A DNA stretch of 64,000 bases from Acidovorax sp. (GTDB taxonomy: Bacteria; Pseudomonadota; Gammaproteobacteria; Burkholderiales; Burkholderiaceae_C), in assembly GCA_018780365.1 (NCBI GenBank), contig JADMJR010000214.1:1-64000 (forward strand), in the 5' to 3' direction. The translations under genes were made by a program, and so were the position numbers. The notes beneath the pieces were generated by a model. It was not told the DNA's origin. It did not search any database and saw only the letters and a program-made list of their open reading frames with translations. Positions 1-8,874 of this stretch are shown one piece after another (positions within the stretch are counted from its first letter, which is position 1; every line of letters begins with the position of its first letter).

Positions 1-367
1 TCGAGAATTCGCGGTTGCCCTCGGTGAACCAGGGCGAGTTGTAGTACTGCTCCTGGAACACCACTTCGGCATACTGGTCCAGCCGGTGCCGCAACAGGTT
101 GCCCCAGGCGCGCCGCACGCGGGCGCGGTAGGGCATGCCAGGCGCGATGCCCTCCATGATGCGGGCGGCCGTGACCGTCTTGGCATCTTGGTAGAGCTGG
201 CTGATGAGTTCATCCTTGGACGGGTAATACACATACAGCGTGCTGGTGGCAATGCCCGCTGCGCGGGCAATGTCGGCCAGGGTCAGGCCGCTCAGGCCCG
301 TCTGGGCCACCAGCTCGAAGGTGGCCTGGGCAATGGCGCGCTGCTTTTCGTTGTCTTTGGGCTTCAT
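1..367 (-). CDS. TetR/AcrR family transcriptional regulator (partial, runs off window start)
   Basis: Minus-strand translation from ATG at 367: MKPKDNEKQRAIAQATFELVAQTGLSGLTLADIARAAGIATSTLYVYYPSKDELISQLY..., a classical TetR HTH. Confidence 0.85.
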   Translation of the reverse strand, partial: MKPKDNEKQRAIAQATFELVAQTGLSGLTLADIARAAGIATSTLYVYYPSKDELISQLYQDAKTVTAARIMEGIAPGMPYRARVRRAWGNLLRHRLDQYAEVVFQEQYYNSPWFTEGNREFS

Positions 368-383
368 CGGGGGGCAATATAAG

Positions 384-397
384 CGAATAGTTATTCG
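384..397. promoter_or_regulatory. Candidate TetR operator, perfect inverted repeat CGAATA-GT-TATTCG
   Basis: Perfect 6-bp arms, 17 nt upstream of the TetR start, in the divergent tetR/pdxH spacer. Confidence 0.5.
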
Positions 398-514
398 ACG
401 ACAACGGGGCCACCGAAGACCCCACGTTACCTAGATCCCGCCCGGCCGTCGCCCTCTTTAGAGCGTGCCCGCCGTGGCTGGCAACCGTCCTGCCCTCGCA
501 TGCACAATTGGCCC

Positions 515-1153
515 ATGACCACCTCCATCGCCGACCTTCGCAAGAGCTACGAGCGCGCCGAACTCAACGAAGACGCCTCGCACGCCGCCCCCCTGCAGCA
601 GTTTGACCAGTGGCTCCAAGAAGCCATCAGTGCCGAAGTGCCCGAGCCCAACGCCATGACCTTGGCCACCGTGGGCAGCGACCTGCGCCCCAGCACCCGC
701 ATCGTGCTGATCAAGGGGTATGACGAACGCGGCATCGTCTGGTTCACCAACTACGACAGCCGCAAGGGCCGCCAGATCGCGGGCAACCCCTGTGCAGCCC
801 TGCAGTTCCACTGGGTGGAGCTGGAACGTGTGGTGCGCATCGAAGGCGTGGTGGAAAAGGTCAGCGATGAAGAGAGCGACGAGTACTTTGCCAGCCGCCC
901 GCTGGACTCCCGCATCGGCGCCTGGGCCAGCCCGCAAAGCCAGGTGATCTCCGGGCGGGGCGTGCTGGTGGCCAACGCGGCCAAATACGGCGCGCAGTTT
1001 TTGCTGAAACCGCCCCGCCCGCCGCACTGGGGTGGGTATCGCCTGAAGCCTGACCAGTGGGAGTTTTGGCAGGGGCGCAAGAGCCGCCTGCATGACCGGT
1101 TGCGCTACAGGCTGGATGGCGGAGAGTGGGTGCGGGAGCGGCTGGCGCCGTGA
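515..1153 (+). CDS. pdxH: Pyridoxamine 5'-phosphate oxidase
   Basis: [19 protein letters not shown]...; C-terminus [18 protein letters not shown]...WVRERLAP typical of PdxH. Confidence 0.95.
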   Translation: MTTSIADLRKSYERAELNEDASHAAPLQQFDQWLQEAISAEVPEPNAMTLATVGSDLRPSTRIVLIKGYDERGIVWFTNYDSRKGRQIAGNPCAALQFHWVELERVVRIEGVVEKVSDEESDEYFASRPLDSRIGAWASPQSQVISGRGVLVANAAKYGAQFLLKPPRPPHWGGYRLKPDQWEFWQGRKSRLHDRLRYRLDGGEWVRERLAP

Positions 1154-1214
1154 TTCGCAGGTAGCGCACAAGGCGTTTCTTGCCAATTTTTGCCAAACCT
1201 GCCATCCTGCCGCC

Positions 1215-1472
1215 ATGAGCACCATGAATATCTCTTTGCCTGAGAGCCTCAAAGTCTTTGTGGACGAGCAGGTGAACGAGCGTGGCTACAGCACCAGCAG
1301 TGAATATGTGCGCGAACTGATTCGCAAGGACCAGGACCGACTGCAACTGCGCAGCTTGCTGCTGACGGGGGCCGCCTCTGTGCCTGCAGAGCCTGTCAGC
1401 CTCGCTTACTTTGAGGGGCTGCGAAAGCGTGTGCAGCAAGCCAAGACTGCAGGCTCACTCGCCAGGCCGTGA
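1215..1472 (+). CDS. ParD-like ribbon-helix-helix antitoxin
   Basis: MNISLPESLKVFVDEQVNERGYSTSSEYVRELIRKDQDR RHH motif; stop overlaps downstream ParE-like ORF. Confidence 0.85.
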   Translation: MSTMNISLPESLKVFVDEQVNERGYSTSSEYVRELIRKDQDRLQLRSLLLTGAASVPAEPVSLAYFEGLRKRVQQAKTAGSLARP

Positions 1473-1789
1473 AAACCAAGCCCGTTGTTCCACGCACGTC
1501 GGCGCTGCAGGATGTGGAGGATGCGTTGTCCCACTACCTCGACGAAGGCGCCGAGCAGGCGGCGCTGGGCTTCATTGACGCGCTGGAGCAGGCCTACAGC
1601 CACATTGGCAGCCACCCTGCCACCGGCTCGCCCCGCTACGCCCATGAACTGAACCTGCCGGGGCTGCGATTCTGGCCGCTCACACGGTATCCGCACCTGG
1701 TGTTCTATGTAGAACAGGCCGACCACATCGATATTTGGCGCGTGCTGCACGGAAAGCGCGATATCCCTGCCTGGATGTCCGAACCCTGA
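1469..1789 (+). CDS. ParE/RelE-family toxin
   Basis: 106 aa, ...GLRFWPLTRYPHLVFYVEQADHIDIWRVLHGKRDIPAWM typical of ParE; 4-bp overlap with antitoxin. Confidence 0.85.
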   Translation: MKTKPVVPRTSALQDVEDALSHYLDEGAEQAALGFIDALEQAYSHIGSHPATGSPRYAHELNLPGLRFWPLTRYPHLVFYVEQADHIDIWRVLHGKRDIPAWMSEP

Positions 1790-1811
1790 GTGCTGATCCC
1801 CTGGGGCCGCG

Positions 1812-2822
1812 TTACCCCACCACCCACCGCGTCACCACCACAATCACCACCGGCATCGTCACCAGCCCCAGCGCGGTAGACACGGCCACGCTGGCCGTCA
1901 CCTCTTCTTCTGCCACGCGGTAGCGCTGCGAGAACAGGAATACATTGGCCCCCACGGGCAGCGATGCCGCCACGATCATCACCGCCAGTGGCAGGCCCGA
2001 CAGGCCCAGCGCCCAGCCCAGGGCGGCCAGCACGACGGGGTGCACCACACATTTGACGAGCGCAATGCGCAGCGCCGCCTTGAACTGGTGGCCGACCTTG
2101 GTGAACGCCAGCGTCACGCCCACCAGCAGCAGCGCAATCGGCCCCAGGGCCTGGCCCAGCAGCAGCAGGGGTTTGTCCACCACCTGGGGCACCACCAGGC
2201 CGGTTTGCGCAAACAGCAGGCCCGCAATGATGGGCAGCGGCACCGGGTGCACGATGCCGTTGCGCACGGCCTGCAGCACGGTGCGCCACATGGGCTGCTG
2301 CGCGGAGCCCTCCCGGCCTGCATGCTCGCGCGCGGCGGCCAGTTCAAACACCACGGTGGCGGCGGTCAGCAGGATGAGCGAGTGCACCGAGATCAGCGTG
2401 AACAGCGTGACCAGCCCCGCATCGCCAAACACCAGGCCCACCAGCGGCACGCCGATCATCAGCGTGTTGCTGAAGGTGTTGGCCAGCGCCCGCGCCGCGC
2501 CCAGGCTGGTAAAGCCCAGCACCGCCAGCGTGGCCGTGTACACCACGCCAAACGCCACAAAGTAGATACCCACGGGGCCGAAGTTGAGGTCTTCGATGTG
2601 CACCGTGCTCATGGTGCGAAACAGCAGCGCGGGCGTGAGCACCATGAACACCAGGTTGGCCAGGTCCTTCACGGCTGCAGCCCGAATCCAGCCGCGCCGC
2701 CCCACATAAAAGCCGATGGCTATGAACAGGATGACGGGGATCAGCGAGGTGAAAACGGGCGAGTTCAAGGTGGTAGCCGGCGCGCGAACGCGGCAAGAAG
2801 GGGCAAGCGGGAGGGGGCACAT
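1812..2822 (-). CDS. AEC (auxin efflux carrier) family transporter
   Basis: 336-aa multi-TM protein, N-term SLIPVILFIAIGFYVGRRGWIRAAAVKDLANLVFMVLTPALLF. Confidence 0.8.
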   Translation of the reverse strand: MCPLPLAPSCRVRAPATTLNSPVFTSLIPVILFIAIGFYVGRRGWIRAAAVKDLANLVFMVLTPALLFRTMSTVHIEDLNFGPVGIYFVAFGVVYTATLAVLGFTSLGAARALANTFSNTLMIGVPLVGLVFGDAGLVTLFTLISVHSLILLTAATVVFELAAAREHAGREGSAQQPMWRTVLQAVRNGIVHPVPLPIIAGLLFAQTGLVVPQVVDKPLLLLGQALGPIALLLVGVTLAFTKVGHQFKAALRIALVKCVVHPVVLAALGWALGLSGLPLAVMIVAASLPVGANVFLFSQRYRVAEEEVTASVAVSTALGLVTMPVVIVVVTRWVVG

Positions 2823-2875
2823 AGCCGGCAGCAGGGCCCTATTGTGGCCTGGGCGGCCACCGCACGCGCATCTCT

Positions 2876-2940
2876 ATACTATGAATTCAATAGCTGTTAG
2901 CGCTTAACCAGAAGGCGCAAGAGGCCATTTTGATGCGGAA
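2876..2940 (+). repeat. Interspersed ~60-bp repeat, copy 1
   Basis: ACTATGAATTCAATAGCTGTTAGCGCTTAACCAGAAGGCGCAAGAGGCCATTTTGATGCGGAAA. Confidence 0.75.
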
Positions 2941-2983
2941 ATTCCCGGCGCCAGCGACGGCCCGCGATCCCTGGCTCGACGCT

Positions 2984-4723
2984 TTATTGAAACACGCACA
3001 CGCCCAATGACTGACTTTTGGCCCGGTACATGGCGGTGTCTGCAGCGCGCAGGTAGTCGTCGACCGTCGCCAGCCTGGATGCGCTGCTGGCCAATCCGAT
3101 ACTCGCACCACTGATCACGGTGTGCCTGCCAATCACGTAAGGCACTTTTAGGGCGGCGGCAATCTGCCCTGCACGGTGGGTGGCTTCAGCGGGATCAATG
3201 GACTCCAGCAGCACATTGAACTCGTCGCCACCCATGCGGGCGACCAGGTCCACCGCCCGCACGCAGGATTCGAGCCGCCGCGCCACCTGCTGCAACAGCT
3301 GGTCGCCCACGTGGTGCCCGTAGCTGTCATTGACGGCCTTGAACCCGTTGAGATCCAGCAGCAGCACCGAGAACATCGTGGCTCCATCGCGCGCCGGCAC
3401 GCCATCACCGTTCACCACCTCGTTTTGCTGCAGCGCGATGAGTTGCGCGAGGCGATCGCGGAACAACGGCCGACCCGGCAAATTGGTCAGTGCATCGTAG
3501 GAACTGCCCCGCTCGGCCAGATCGCTCAACGATCCTGCCATGCGCACGGGCACCCCCTCTTCGAACTCGGCGAGCCCGCGCCAATTGACCCACACCAGCC
3601 TATCAGCCCCGTGGAACGCGCGGAAGTCCACCGAAAAGTTCGGGCTGCTTCCCGACAGGTGCCTGCGGTAGGCCTCCTGCACGCGCCCGCGATCCTCGGG
3701 ATCGATGAGTTGCTCCAAAAAGCGCCAGCCTCCGTCATGCACATGATCGCGGCGACCCAGCCCGACGATCTGGAGAAAGCGCCCCGACACATGCAGGGCG
3801 TCGGTTCGCAAGTCCCAGTCCCAGATGCCGTCATTGGACCCGCGTGTTGCCAGCGAATAGCGGTTTTCGGAGCGCAACAACTCGAGTTCGGTGTCCTTCT
3901 GCTGGGTCACGTCGATCATCAGGCCGATCATGCGGTTCGGCCGCCCCGGCTCGACCACGGCGCGGCACAGATCACGCACCCACACGACCTTGCCGGACTT
4001 GGCAATCAGCCTGTAACTCATCTCGTAGGCATGGCTCTGCGTGGCGTTGTAGGCGGCATCGTCAATCAGCAGGGCCTGCGCCAGATCATCGGGGTGCACA
4101 TGCGCGCGCCAGAAGCCCGGGTCAGACCGCCACTCCTCGACGGAGTAGCCGAACAAGCGTTCGACCTGCGGGCTCAGAAAGGTATTGCCCACCCCGATTT
4201 CAGCCTCCCACACCACGCCATCAATGGTTTCCAGCAAGCGCAGAAAGCGCTGGCGAATTTCCACCAGCACCTGTTCGGTGACCTCGGTGATCTCGATCAG
4301 GACACCCTGGCGGCTGATCACCCGCTCCGCCGCATCCGTCTCCGGGTGGAGCTGCAGACGCACCCAGCGATAGTCCGCGTCGGCAAAGCGCAAGCGGAAC
4401 ACCGGCATGCCCGAGCGCATGGTGCCGATGTCGTCGGGATGCACGAATTCCAGCAAAGACCGGCCAAGCGCCGCCGCCACCGAGTGGCCGGTGAGCTTGT
4501 GCCACGCTGGATTCAGATAAGTGATCTCCCACAGCGCATCGGTTTGCACCACCGCCTCGGGTAACAGTTGCAGCAGTTTTGCGGACGGCGTGGGAGTGGT
4601 GGGCATGCAGGGAGGGCTATCGCAAAACGGGGCAGATACATACAGGGCAGCGCTGAACAAGTCCTTCGCGCGTCGCGCAACCCGGCTTGGGGCGGCCTGC
4701 TGCGGTGCCAATCCCATTCCCAA
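2984..4723 (-). CDS. Multi-PAS GGDEF diguanylate cyclase
   Basis: PAS repeats followed by RMGGDEFNVLLES and DTAMYRAKSQ. Confidence 0.9.
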   Translation of the reverse strand: MGMGLAPQQAAPSRVARRAKDLFSAALYVSAPFCDSPPCMPTTPTPSAKLLQLLPEAVVQTDALWEITYLNPAWHKLTGHSVAAALGRSLLEFVHPDDIGTMRSGMPVFRLRFADADYRWVRLQLHPETDAAERVISRQGVLIEITEVTEQVLVEIRQRFLRLLETIDGVVWEAEIGVGNTFLSPQVERLFGYSVEEWRSDPGFWRAHVHPDDLAQALLIDDAAYNATQSHAYEMSYRLIAKSGKVVWVRDLCRAVVEPGRPNRMIGLMIDVTQQKDTELELLRSENRYSLATRGSNDGIWDWDLRTDALHVSGRFLQIVGLGRRDHVHDGGWRFLEQLIDPEDRGRVQEAYRRHLSGSSPNFSVDFRAFHGADRLVWVNWRGLAEFEEGVPVRMAGSLSDLAERGSSYDALTNLPGRPLFRDRLAQLIALQQNEVVNGDGVPARDGATMFSVLLLDLNGFKAVNDSYGHHVGDQLLQQVARRLESCVRAVDLVARMGGDEFNVLLESIDPAEATHRAGQIAAALKVPYVIGRHTVISGASIGLASSASRLATVDDYLRAADTAMYRAKSQSLGVCVFQ

Positions 4724-4820
4724 ATCGGTCGCGCCATCACGGAGACTTAGGCAGCGTCGCCTTAACGGTCCGGAAAATCAACCAAGTAAAACCTAGTATG
4801 GCACGCATCCAAGCCATCCT

Positions 4821-4847
4821 TGGTTTGGGTGGTTTGGGTGGTTTGGG
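4821..4847 (+). repeat. Short tandem repeat, 3 x TGGTTTGGG
   Basis: Direct reading of sequence. Confidence 0.8.
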
Positions 4848-4918
4848 GCAGTGAGGTGCGCGAGCCCGCAACGCCCTCCCCCGCCGCTGGCTCGCTCACA
4901 TCACAACGGCAGTACCCG

Positions 4919-7126
4919 TCAGAACGCCACCTTCACCCCCACCGTCACATTCCGCCCCATCAACGGCGCGGCGTTTTTGATGAAGGAGGTGTGCGCATAC
5001 GCCAGGCGGTCCGTCAGGTTGGTGCCTTTCAGGTACACCTGCCAGGGCGTGCCGCTGCTGAACTGGCCGTTGTAGGCCAGGCCCACATTCAGCATGCCGT
5101 AGCCGGGGGTTGCAGTTTCGAAGGCGGCGATGCGGTTCTGGCGGGCTACCTGCACCCATTCCACCTGGCCTTCCCAGGCGTTCCAGTTCGCATCGAGACG
5201 CAGGCCGGCGCGGGTGGCCGGGATGCGCGGCAGGTTGCCTGCGCCGTCAATCTTGGCTCGCACGGTGTCGCCGAACAGGGTGACGCCCAGGTGGCGCGTG
5301 AGGCGCTGGCGCACCTGGCCTTCGATGCCGGTGAAGGTGGCGTCGGCCTGGCTGTATTGCAGCAGCTGCAGGCCGTCCTGCGCATCGAGCGTGCGGCCGT
5401 AGATGTAGTTGTTGATGCGGTTGCGGAACACGCTCACGCCAAAGGTGGTGTCGCCCGCCGTCTTTTTCAGGCTGAGGTCGAAGTTCTGCGAGGTTTCGGA
5501 GCGCAGGTTGGCGTTGCCGCGCTCGTACGTGCTGGTGGCCATGTGCAGGCCCTGGGCGCACAGCTCTTCGGCCGAGGGGGCGCGGCTGGCGCGGGTGAAG
5601 GATGTGCCGACCTGGTAGCCGGGCGTGAACTTCCAGACCGCGCCCAGCGATGCGGAGGTGCCGTTGTGGCTGCGCTCAATGCCGCTGGTTTCAGCGCGGG
5701 CCGTCTGGCGGTCGTGGCGCAGGGCGGCTTCAAAGCGCCAGTCGCCCAGGCGGTATTCCTCCAGCGCGAAGAAGCCCAGCTTGCGGGTGATGGTGGGCTC
5801 GACATACGCTTCTTCGCCGTCGGCACTGAACTTGCGCTGCGAGGTTTGCAGGCCGACAACCCCCTTGAAGCCACCGATGGGCTCGTGCTGCAACTCGATG
5901 CGGGTGTCGTAGGCCTTGTTCTTGAAGGTGGTGGCGATGGTGCCGCCCTCCACTTCGTCGTGCACGTAGTCCGTCACCCCCGCGCGCAGGCGCAGGGCCG
6001 AGAAGCCGGTGAAGGGGTTGCGCAGCTCGCCCCGGATGTCGAAGCGTTCGCTGCGCAGGTCCACCACCGGGACGTCGCCATGTTCGGCGCCATGGTCATG
6101 GTCGTGGCCGTCTTCTCCTTCGCCTTCGTGGGCGCCGCAGTGCAGATGGTTGCCATGGGTGTGGCAGCCTTCAAAGCTGTGGTTGTGGCCCGGCAGGCCA
6201 TATTTGGCGGCCTGCCGGGTGTAGGCCGCGCCCAGGTACCCACGGTCGCCCACCCACGACAGGCCCACGCTGCCGGTGTGGGTGCGGTTGAAGCTGCCCA
6301 GCACCTTGCGCGTGGCTTCGCCCTCGGGCGCCCAGCCTTTGCCGACGCGGTAGTCACCGGCGTCGCGCGCCACGCCTTCCACGTGCACGGCCAGGTTGCC
6401 GGTGCCGCCGGTGAGCGAGAAGGCCCCTGCCCCTTCGCGCGCGCCGGTGTTGGCACGCAGTTCGGCGCTGCCCTCCAGCCCCTTGGCCGGGACGGCGGTG
6501 GGCACTTTGCCGTCGAGCACGTTGACCACGCCGCCCACGGCGCCGTTGCCATAGATCAGTGCCGAGGGGCCGCGCAGCACTTCGATCTGGGTGGCGAGCA
6601 TGGGCTCGGACACCACGGCGTGGTCGGGGCTGATGGTGGAGGCGTCGTGCAGCTCGGCGCCGTCAGACAGCACCTTGACGCGTGGGCCGTCCATGCCGCG
6701 AATGATGGGGCGGCTGGCTCCGGCGCCAAAGTGGCTGCTGGTGATGCCGGGCTCGCTGTTGAGCGTCTCGCCCAGCGTGGCCTCGCGGCGGCGCACGAGT
6801 TCGTCGCCCTCCAGCACGGTGGCGGGGGTGGTCATGTCATTGGCACCCAGTTGCAGACCGCTGGCGGAGACGGTGACGGACGGCAGGCTGGGTGCGTCGG
6901 ATGGCGCATGGGCCCCGGGCGTGGTCTGCGCTTGGGCAATGCCTGCGCCCGAGAGTGCCAGCATGGCGGCCAGGGCCACGGGGTGCAGGGCGGGACGGCT
7001 GCTGCGGGCGGCAAAACGGAGGGCAAGGGTGGTGTGGGTCATGGTGGTGGTTGCAACAAGGCATGCGCGGCGTTGGCCCGGTTCGGCCAGACGCGCTCGC
7101 GCACGCGGCACCGCGCCACAGGGCAC
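4919..7126 (-). CDS. TonB-dependent outer-membrane receptor with His-rich extracellular loop (ZnuD-like zinc receptor)
   Basis: Plug SEPGITSSHFGAGASRPIIRGMDGPRVKVLSDG; loop NHSFEGCHTHGNHLHCGAHEGEGEDGHDHDHGAEHGD; C-term ...GRNVTVGVKVAF. Confidence 0.88.
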   Translation of the reverse strand: MPCGAVPRARARLAEPGQRRACLVATTTMTHTTLALRFAARSSRPALHPVALAAMLALSGAGIAQAQTTPGAHAPSDAPSLPSVTVSASGLQLGANDMTTPATVLEGDELVRRREATLGETLNSEPGITSSHFGAGASRPIIRGMDGPRVKVLSDGAELHDASTISPDHAVVSEPMLATQIEVLRGPSALIYGNGAVGGVVNVLDGKVPTAVPAKGLEGSAELRANTGAREGAGAFSLTGGTGNLAVHVEGVARDAGDYRVGKGWAPEGEATRKVLGSFNRTHTGSVGLSWVGDRGYLGAAYTRQAAKYGLPGHNHSFEGCHTHGNHLHCGAHEGEGEDGHDHDHGAEHGDVPVVDLRSERFDIRGELRNPFTGFSALRLRAGVTDYVHDEVEGGTIATTFKNKAYDTRIELQHEPIGGFKGVVGLQTSQRKFSADGEEAYVEPTITRKLGFFALEEYRLGDWRFEAALRHDRQTARAETSGIERSHNGTSASLGAVWKFTPGYQVGTSFTRASRAPSAEELCAQGLHMATSTYERGNANLRSETSQNFDLSLKKTAGDTTFGVSVFRNRINNYIYGRTLDAQDGLQLLQYSQADATFTGIEGQVRQRLTRHLGVTLFGDTVRAKIDGAGNLPRIPATRAGLRLDANWNAWEGQVEWVQVARQNRIAAFETATPGYGMLNVGLAYNGQFSSGTPWQVYLKGTNLTDRLAYAHTSFIKNAAPLMGRNVTVGVKVAF

Positions 7127-7131
7127 GGGGT

Positions 7132-7196
7132 TATGAATAAAAAATGCCTCTAGCGCCTGATAGGCAAGCGCTGATAGCTATGAAATCAGGAGTAAT
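7132..7196 (-). repeat. Interspersed ~60-bp repeat, copy 2
   Basis: Reverse complement CATTACTCCTGATTTCATAGCTATCAGCGCTTGCCTATCAGGCGCTAGAGGCATTTTTTATTCATA. Confidence 0.8.
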
Positions 7197-7349
7197 GGGC
7201 GGCACACAGCGGGTGCAGCCCTGTGCACCCCTGCCTCAGCGTGTGCGCAACGGCACAGCACAGGCGCCTGCACGGGCCCGGCCCACACTGCAGGGCAATG
7301 CGGCGGTTGTGCAGAACAGAAGGCGAAGGTTCAGGGATGCCGTGGCGCG

Positions 7350-7844
7350 TCAGGCCGCTGGCGGGCCGCGCGCCTGGAACAGCGCAACATGTGAAGCCCC
7401 ACGGCGCCCCGCCAGGGGCGTGGGCGCTGCCTGTGGTGGCACGGCTTCGGGCAGCACCAGGGGGGTGCTGTGCAAGGCATCGCCCAGCGCCAGCTGGTCG
7501 AGCAACAGGCAATCCACCGGGGCATGGTGGGCCAAAAACAGCGGGGAGGCCTCCCCCACCGCTTCGGCCGATGCCGGGAGTGATGGCGATGGCAGCCCCA
7601 AGGCCTGCTGCCCGGCATGCACCCGGTCCAGCGCGCCGCCGTGGGCCACCTGGTGCAGCCGCCCCAGCGTGGGCACCACCACCAGGGCCAGCAGCAGCCA
7701 GACCAGGGCCATGCGCTGCGCCACCCGCGCCTGCAGGCTGCGTGCCGCCCCGCGCCAGGGCGCGCCCTGCCCTGCGCTGCGCAAGGCGTCAGGCAGCGTG
7801 GGCCAGAGCGGGTGGGAGGGGCGGGTCACGAACAATGAAACCAA
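7350..7844 (-). CDS. Small membrane-anchored His/Cys-containing protein (DUF2946-like)
   Basis: Single TM segment then HQVAHGG..HH.PVDCLLLDQLALGDAL; lies in the zinc operon. Confidence 0.5.
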   Translation of the reverse strand: MVSLFVTRPSHPLWPTLPDALRSAGQGAPWRGAARSLQARVAQRMALVWLLLALVVVPTLGRLHQVAHGGALDRVHAGQQALGLPSPSLPASAEAVGEASPLFLAHHAPVDCLLLDQLALGDALHSTPLVLPEAVPPQAAPTPLAGRRGASHVALFQARGPPAA

Positions 7845-7890
7845 CGAGACAACAAGAAAAAGAGGTGCAAGGTTTGCTGCCAGGCCGCGA

Positions 7891-8520
7891 TTATTTCACT
7901 GGCACCGCGTCCACCACGCGGTAGTACAGGCCATATTGGTCGTTGGTGAGTACGGTGAACTTGCCCTCTACCACCACGGGCTCCAGCGAGTAGCGCACGG
8001 GGGTTTTGGCCTTCACCTCGACCATGCTCTCCGGCCCGCCTGGCAGGCAGAACGAGCAGGTCAGCGGCACGGACGTGAGCAAGAAGTGTGTCTGCGTGGC
8101 CTTGGCGTCCAGCGGCATCATGAAGCCCTGGATGCGCTGCACGGTTTTGTCCATGCCCTTCTGGGCGTCGCTGAACACGGGCAGGATGCCGTCTTTGGTG
8201 GTTTTTTTGGTCAGGTCGGTCAGCACCGACCACGGGATCACGTCGTTGCGCTGGGGCAGCGGCGCGATGGGGCTGTTGGGGCTGTGGTAGCCAGCGCCCG
8301 AGCCCGATGGCACGGCAGTGCCCGTGCCCGCAGGCAGCGGCGACGAGAGCACCGGCGCTGCGGCCGCCCCCTCTTTGGCACGCTCAAAAGCGCCCGGTGC
8401 GGGTTTGGTGGCGATGCCATGCTGGGCCTGCGCGCCGCCAGCCAGTACCAGTGCGGCCGCCATGCCGGCAAAACGAAGCGTTCGGCCGTGGGCGGGGAGA
8501 GGGGTCAGGGCATGGGGCAT
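7891..8520 (-). CDS. DUF3299 domain-containing periplasmic protein
   Basis: Signal peptide; LTCSFCLPGGPESMVEVKAKTPVRYSLEPVVVEGKF. Confidence 0.75.
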   Translation of the reverse strand: MPHALTPLPAHGRTLRFAGMAAALVLAGGAQAQHGIATKPAPGAFERAKEGAAAAPVLSSPLPAGTGTAVPSGSGAGYHSPNSPIAPLPQRNDVIPWSVLTDLTKKTTKDGILPVFSDAQKGMDKTVQRIQGFMMPLDAKATQTHFLLTSVPLTCSFCLPGGPESMVEVKAKTPVRYSLEPVVVEGKFTVLTNDQYGLYYRVVDAVPVK

Positions 8521-8562
8521 GGCGGCAGTCTCGGTAAACGGGAGTCGATGGGGAACAGGCGC

Positions 8563-8814
8563 TCAGTGCGCGTGTTTCATGCCGCAGTATTTTCCGATAG
8601 CCAGGCTTTTGCAGGCGGCCTGCAGGTCTTTCTGGCACTGGTCGTGGCCCTTGCCAGACTCCAGGCATTTGGCGGCGGCCTCATGCGCGGCGGCCATGGC
8701 GCGGTGGCGGGCGATGTCCTCCTTGGTGTCCTTGTCGTTGTGGGCCTGGGCGTGGGCCAGGGCTCCGACGAGGAGCATGGGGGCCAGGGCGAGAGCGGTG
8801 AGGAGCTTTTTCAT
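8563..8814 (-). CDS. Small secreted Cys/His-containing protein of zinc operon, function unknown
   Basis: MKKLLTALALAPMLLVGALAHAQAHNDKDTKEDIARHRAMAAAHEAAAKCLESGKGHDQCQKDLQAACKSLAIGKYCGMKHAH. Confidence 0.6.
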   Translation of the reverse strand: MKKLLTALALAPMLLVGALAHAQAHNDKDTKEDIARHRAMAAAHEAAAKCLESGKGHDQCQKDLQAACKSLAIGKYCGMKHAH

Positions 8815-8874
8815 GGAGGGACTTTCAGGTTGAGTTGGTAGAGGGTTTATGGCGGTCAGAACTTGGTGGCTGCA

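Noticed and set aside
4820-7153. 777-aa plus-strand ORF opposite the TonB receptor
   Set aside because: Antisense shadow ORF with Ala/Gly/His-biased translation; the TonB receptor on the minus strand is clearly the real gene
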